From Allantophomopsis cytisporea (Eukaryota > Ascomycota > Leotiomycetes > Phacidiales > Phacidiaceae): DNA of 64,000 nt. Under the pieces are notes generated by a model, which was not told the origin of the DNA, ran no database searches, and saw nothing but the letters and a program-made list of their open reading frames with translations. The DNA is taken from positions 1,364,001 to 1,428,000 of the forward strand of contig CP103027.1 of assembly GCA_024752435.1 (NCBI GenBank), in the 5' to 3' direction. Each line of letters begins with the position of its first letter. Within the stretch, counting starts at the first letter, position 1. Positions 58,959-64,000 of the stretch are shown piece after piece. A program made the translations under genes and the position numbers.

Positions 58959-61407
58959 CTTTGCGCGCACGCTCGAGGTGAACATGTGTTTTTGTGTCGT
59001 GTCACCGAGTTCTGCATGCGATGTGCGAATCGTCTGGCTGGCTAACTGCAGGGTCTTCTTGTGCCATGACCGAGGGCGGTTCGGGCACACGCAGTCATCC
59101 AAGCTATTCTATTTCATCATCGTTGCTCATGCTCGTTCGTCATGCTCGTCTCTGTCTTCGTCCTCGTCTCTGTCCATTGACTGACTCTTGATACTTTTAC
59201 GAGCTATTCTGGGTGGTACGATGATGGCGTATGTCTCAGTCCGGATATAGAAATACATTTACTTGAATTCTTGATGCTTCAACACAGTGCAACGAAAGAT
59301 GAAACTCTTACTACGGCCATTCTTCGCATTGTGGGGTTGTGTCGTTGGAACACCTTGTTTTTATATATAGTTTTGCGTTATTCCCATGTACGATCTTCGG
59401 CTTCCACTGCCACCCATACAATCATCGTTCAATGACAATTCTCTTCCTTGTACTACAGACGAGACGGAAGGCTCAACCAAAGTCAATGGTAGTTCTCACG
59501 TGCTGTACGTCCGATGTACAAAAGTACGCAATCACGCGGTACTACATGAGGCGGAGACTTTTAGCTGAAGCATTCCAGCTCCCCGTGCAAAGGCATTAAC
59601 AAAGTTAGGATTTTATGCCGATGCGGACGGGGCTTTCAGCCCCAATGGATGGATGTTGATCGATGTCATGAAGGGCCGAAGAGCTTCTGTTTGCTATCCA
59701 CTGTTCGGTCAATAATATTTGGGGTGGCGGGTTCATCGGGGTACACGGAGCTCAACGGCTCCTGTACCATGGTTCAGACACAACTTTCTCGGCGGCCATC
59801 TTAAAAGGGGTAATTTTGGGGGCATGTTCCGTGTTCCTCAAGTAGATCGAGTATGACGAGTAATTCTCTGTGATGGAAAGATCCTGATCTCCATTCAACC
59901 TCTTCAATTGTTAGTAGAGAAAAATCTGAAAAATGATGACATTTTGAGGAAAGGGAATAGGATGAGACTTGTGACACATGGAAATATCCAAAGTGAGCTG
60001 ACTTATCGCGATCTTCGCGATTGTCCTTGTCATGACCTGAGATGGGATATCGGCAGGGTCAGTGCCTGTGTGAATAGCTTCAAAGCTTTTTGTCGGTTGG
60101 TGATCATAGACTGGAAGCAGTTGGTAATGGGGGGAATAGCGTGCGAGAACGAGTTATGATTCCGCCTCATTTCGCCTCAACTTCCTCACTAATTCCGCCC
60201 TTGGGCTTCCGTCGACCGTTTCTACGGGAGGAACGAGTAGAGACGGGCACACCCGCTGTCAAAACCGCACCAGCACCGGCACCAGTACCAAATGTATTAT
60301 TCAACCTATGAAATACTTGTTTTACCGTTATGGATCGCATCTCTTTGTTCGGATGGGCTCACTATTTTATTCAGGTCTCACTGTGTCAATGTCTTCCCGT
60401 TCATCTGTCAAAACCTTCACTTAGGTCACGGTAAGATCATCAAGAACAAACGGTCAAGCACATACTTATCACCATATCCAATCGTCAATGCGCTTCTTGT
60501 CTTATAACAATAAGCACTTGTTACAGAAGAAGGCAAAGTGCGCTATGGCCGAGGCCATCTGAATACCTACCTAGGCAAGCTTTCTCACTACTACCAAAAG
60601 CAAAGAAAAGAAGAAGAAAAAAAAAACTCCCAGAAAAGGGTGAATGCACAGGCGATAGACGATCAAAGAACGATAGACTTCTCAGAGGGTTCGTCTGAAG
60701 TATCCGCTTCCAAAATCTTCCAGGCTTCAAGCTCCATGACGCTTCTCTATCTTGTCTCTACTGCCATTGATTCACAAGATAGATGAGCATGAACTTGTCA
60801 AATGCATTTTTCCATTTCCCTGATCTTCTCTTCGTCTTTCGTGTGTGTTTGCGATAGGCTCATCGGCTTTACACAGAGCCTGCAGGTACAACTGGCGCAA
60901 CCTGACTTGCCGTGCTTTACGAAGGACGGACTGGGCAGTGCCAACATAGCGAAATACCATCGCCACTCCAATCACTACAACTGGTATCTTGCGGATTCAG
61001 ATTCACCAGGTGTATTTGCAGCCTTCTCACGAGCAATTGTAAGATTCCTTCTTGGTGCTTTTCTGCACTGTAACTACTGTGCGCTGTACGAAAGAGGTAC
61101 GGAGTTTCAGGGTTATCTTTCGCCTCACGCCGGTCCAGCCATTCTACTTTCCAAAATTCGCGAGACTTGCGACAACGTCACAATAATACGCCCAACCACC
61201 TAATATCCCGTCAGCGCAACACCCAACTTCGCCCGACCAGCAGATGGTCTGGTGTGCTTGGAGACTGTTGTTTTTCACCCAATTCTTTACATTCCTCCCC
61301 TCGAGACAGCTTCCCGGCTGCCATTTTGAGAGCCACAACTCCAAGATCAATCAATTGTGAATAGGGTGCATACTATTGTGCAATAGTTGTGCTGAGGAGT
61401 CCCATTA

Positions 61408-63666
61408 TTGTCGGAGAAACAATCAGCAGTCTTCGCATTGTCGGACCGGAACCCAATTCCCTTTCACGAAGTTTACGAATTTAACGAAGAGACGATACAA
61501 TTACGACAGCAGCAACAGGAGAGAAGAAGACGACGACAAAACACGGATTCTCCACCCGGCTCACTCTCAGGGAGAGGAAGATTGTCCCCCCGTCTGCTAT
61601 TCATCGAACAAGAACACCAGAGCCCTGCACAACACCAACAATCCAGAGAACTAAGCGAAGAGGGAGAATCAGACTCCCTTACGTCTGATAATCTCCCAGA
61701 CGCATCATACCAGTTTCCTGGCAGATCTGTGCCTATATCAAGGCGCACTGCAGGGGCAATCCTCTGGACGCTTGAGACGGCTCTTTGTCAACCATACCCG
61801 TTCACGCCAGTTCTGGCTGAGGAGAACGCTTCGATGTCCGATCTTACTGGTGGTCGATCTGCTACTGCTGGCACAGGAAGGGGTGGAAATGGAGCCGCTA
61901 GAGGTGGTCCTGTACCTGTATCGTCCCCTTCAGGAGCAGCTGGAATAAAGGGGCCCCGCGATATCATGCGAGAGCGCACCGCAAGAGAAGCAAGAAAAAA
62001 GGCCGAACAAGACGCTGTGGAACAGGCAAGAATTGAAGAAGAGCAACGCCTTGCTGATGAGGATCGTCGAAGAGCTGCAGAGGAGAGAGCTGCTACTGCT
62101 GAAGCGAGAAATGGTGGTGCAGAGCAAATAGGCCGAAGAACATCGCAGCGCGAACGTAGAGCTGCAAGTAGTGGAATGCCTTCCGGAGTACCCCTTCAAG
62201 GTCGTGCTACTGAGGGAGCTACAGTTGGTGGTGGTGGCGGTGATGGCGCATGGGATCAACCAGGTAATCCACGTGCACGAGGCGCGAGTACTGCATCAGG
62301 TCAACCACAATCAACAACAGCTCCAGATCCTGCACGTCCATCCAAACCCACAGCGCAACCGGAAATGGCGAGTGAAGAGGGAGTTCCAAAAAGGCCTGCG
62401 CAATCATCATTCCCTCATGCGTTCGAAAGATGGGAGACTTTATCAGCGCATTGGGAAGGGCTCACATCGTATTGGATCCGGCGCCTCGAAGAAAACAGCA
62501 ATGAGGTTAGCAGAGATCCTCTGGGCCAGCAAATGTCGCGTCAAATCACGGATCTAGCTGCTGCAGGCGCAAATCTCTTCCATGCCGTCGTTGAACTTCA
62601 GCGATTGCGTGCCTCGTCAGAGCGCAAATTCCAGAGGTGGTTTTTTGAAACGCGTACCGAGAGAGAACGCTCTCAGGAAATGATTGCAGGACTTGAGCAG
62701 CAACTTCTTGATGAGAGAAGAAGTAGAGCAGAGTTGGTTGCTGAAGGTGTTAAGCGTGAGCAAGTTAAAGGGAATTTTGAACAGCTTCTCGCAGAGAAGG
62801 AGCGTGAGTTAAAAATCTCCAAGGATGAGGCGAAACGAGCATGGGAGGAATTAGGACGAAGAGAGCAGGAAGAGAGGAACCGTACTGCGTCACTTCGTGA
62901 CGGTCTGCCCACACTGGTCGGCGGAGTACAGGTGGTTCCAATGATGCAAGGCGGTCCAAGACAAGGCCCATCATCAGAGCGTCCACAATCCCGTGGAGGA
63001 CCTGTCAGACAAGAGCCAGAAGGTGGGGCTGATGATTCGGACTCGACATATCGTCAGTATGTTCGTGGCCGTCGTAATGAAACCGCAGACCCATTTGTCG
63101 AGACTGCACGTCCGACTGGTGCACCACCACAATCACCCATTACTCCACCAGGAAGAGGTACCACCACAGGACATACAGCTGTTGTCTCAAGCGGTCAACC
63201 TCAATATGTCCAGGCCCCAAGTGTTCAGCCACCTTCTTCCGGGACTTGGTCTCAGAGTCAGCCTGCAGTAGCCTCCCCAACCAGCCCACCTGTTTCCGAA
63301 GGTCCTTACAGCGACGAAGGCTGGGAACTTGACTCACAGGGTGACTATGTACTGGATCCACAAGGCAATCGTATTCGTTATCACAGTCCAAGCTCTGATC
63401 ATGGTTTCCGTGATTCCTATGGTCGTCCACCTATTGGAGGAGTGGAGTATGGCTCTGGTTCTACACCAACTGGTGGAAGACCGGGGGGTATGTACATCCC
63501 TGACGAGGACGAGGTTGATTATGAAGGTGCCGGATATGGCGATGAGGGAATCGGAGCAGGATGGGAGGCTGTTCCACGGCATCAACATCCGACACGGCTA
63601 AGCGATGTGCTGGAAGAAGACGAGAGGAGCAGGACCAGCGCCAGTCAAGTCAGCCATAATCGCTAG
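61408..63666 (+). CDS. Large coiled-coil protein, conserved-looking N-terminus, unknown function
   Basis: Open frame of about 750 codons to the stop at 63666. No ATG precedes the protein-like N-terminus (LSDRNPIPFHEVYEFNEETI), and a stop lies just upstream (61393), so the true first exon is upstream across an unresolved intron; the first internal Met is at 61834. Features in order: the segment RRTAGAILWTLETALCQPYP followed by ENASMSDLTGG; a charged Arg/Glu/Ala coiled coil at about 185-235; a Gly/Ser/Pro-rich linker; a helical domain with Trp residues (FERWETLSAHWEGLTSYWIR); a second long coiled coil (about 415-490); and a Pro/Gly/Ser-rich tail with acidic PDEDEVDYEG. No enzyme motif. It is probably a structural or scaffold protein; family name unknown to me. 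Confidence 0.65.
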   Translation: MSEKQSAVFALSDRNPIPFHEVYEFNEETIQLRQQQQERRRRRQNTDSPPGSLSGRGRLSPRLLFIEQEHQSPAQHQQSRELSEEGESDSLTSDNLPDASYQFPGRSVPISRRTAGAILWTLETALCQPYPFTPVLAEENASMSDLTGGRSATAGTGRGGNGAARGGPVPVSSPSGAAGIKGPRDIMRERTAREARKKAEQDAVEQARIEEEQRLADEDRRRAAEERAATAEARNGGAEQIGRRTSQRERRAASSGMPSGVPLQGRATEGATVGGGGGDGAWDQPGNPRARGASTASGQPQSTTAPDPARPSKPTAQPEMASEEGVPKRPAQSSFPHAFERWETLSAHWEGLTSYWIRRLEENSNEVSRDPLGQQMSRQITDLAAAGANLFHAVVELQRLRASSERKFQRWFFETRTERERSQEMIAGLEQQLLDERRSRAELVAEGVKREQVKGNFEQLLAEKERELKISKDEAKRAWEELGRREQEERNRTASLRDGLPTLVGGVQVVPMMQGGPRQGPSSERPQSRGGPVRQEPEGGADDSDSTYRQYVRGRRNETADPFVETARPTGAPPQSPITPPGRGTTTGHTAVVSSGQPQYVQAPSVQPPSSGTWSQSQPAVASPTSPPVSEGPYSDEGWELDSQGDYVLDPQGNRIRYHSPSSDHGFRDSYGRPPIGGVEYGSGSTPTGGRPGGMYIPDEDEVDYEGAGYGDEGIGAGWEAVPRHQHPTRLSDVLEEDERSRTSASQVSHNR

Positions 63667-64000
63667 TCGTCTTACAAACAACTGCAGTTGTTCATGAAGC
63701 TGACATTGATGGGTTCACGTTTGCTCGAATTGTATATGAGAGGAGTTTGGAGCATTTCACGGAATTTTCATGGAGTTGTCTTTTTTTTTTTTTTTTTTTG
63801 AAAGTTGACGAAAAGTCCAGTGCATTGCGCTTGGCTGGAGCATTGTATGGCGTTTGAGGAAGCAGATTTGTTTGATGGCTGATGTCGCACCCTAATTTTG
63901 TAGTCATAAGTGCTTCTCAGCCAGGAATTTTTAATTTTCTTCAAAACCGAAATAGCTAGATTACTTCATAAAGATTTCTGGACTATCATTCCGGTTTCAT
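63667..64000. other. Intergenic, 3' flank of the coiled-coil gene
   Basis: 334 bp to the window edge; a run of about 19 T residues lies at about 63780-63799. No gene seen. Confidence 0.5.

Larger units (their letters stand above)
53399..61407. promoter_or_regulatory. About 8 kb gene-free divergent interval rich in short repeats
   Basis: Between the 5' ends of the disordered-protein gene (minus) and the coiled-coil gene (plus). I found no gene despite many open frames; these are low-complexity or featureless (for example 54486-55022 minus, 55191-55697 plus, 56695-57255 plus). It holds numerous microsatellites and minisatellites (listed separately) and three TACGCAGTA-type 9-mers (53969, 56309, 58563). 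It also holds a duplicated 13-mer, ACGCAGTACAAGG, at 54420 and 54757. Upstream exons or a long leader of the 61408 gene probably lie near its right end. Long non-coding RNAs or an extended regulatory region are possible; nothing in the sequence decides this. Confidence 0.45.

Noticed and set aside
58628..59184. Open frames with Gln-Ala or Leu-Glu repeats on both strands
   Set aside because: They are produced by the hexamer minisatellite, which stays open in several frames; no flanking protein features.
60802..61203. 133-codon plus-strand frame as first exon of the coiled-coil gene
   Set aside because: No in-phase splice to 61408 could be shown, and the sequence has no matching features.

Overview
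The window looks like nuclear DNA of a filamentous ascomycete (Pezizomycotina). The evidence is short GT-AG introns (about 46-103 bp) with CTAAC/CTGAC-type branch sites, a Zn2Cys6-type regulator with a fungal_trans domain, a secreted histidine acid phosphatase, a GPI-type aspartic protease, a hybrid histidine kinase and a fungal catalase. Gene blocks of normal composition are separated by AT-rich islands without open frames, as expected from RIP-mutated transposon remains. A Leotiomycete-like source is my guess only. I recognised no rRNA, tRNA or CRISPR array and no intact transposon. Exon joins were worked out by hand; those given with residue counts close in frame.

Layout. 1-7.1 kb: C-terminal part of a fungal transcription factor (cut by the window edge), a histidine acid phosphatase, and a seven-exon cytochrome P450 in convergent orientation. 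8.9-11.8 kb: two secreted proteins (a six-cysteine small protein and a Ser/Thr-rich wall-type protein). 13.4-19.6 kb: three neighbouring uncharacterised genes that seem to share domains with one another. 22.2-30.3 kb is a dense housekeeping block: GPI-type aspartic protease, RBM5/10-like splicing factor, molybdopterin synthase large subunit (sharing a 266-bp divergent promoter with the splicing factor), and a fusion of two EthD-like domains with an alpha/beta hydrolase.

30.3-38.6 kb is a decaying region: a truncated, frameshifted intradiol dioxygenase remnant, a small repeat-containing ORF, a multiply frameshifted minus-strand gene and a large AT-rich island. 38.6-45.7 kb: a 1275-residue GAF/HisKA/HATPase/REC hybrid histidine kinase faces a five-exon catalase, a pairing compatible with stress sensing and peroxide removal. 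45.7-52.2 kb is mostly relic and intergenic sequence with one possible small membrane-protein gene. 52.2-63.7 kb: a disordered Ser/Pro-rich protein and a large coiled-coil protein diverge from an approximately 8-kb gene-free interval rich in short tandem repeats.

Most unusual items: the three-gene family at 13-20 kb with partly shared architecture, the dioxygenase fossil, the 8-kb repeat-rich divergent interval, and a 9-mer (TACGCAGTA on either strand) found six times, always outside genes.
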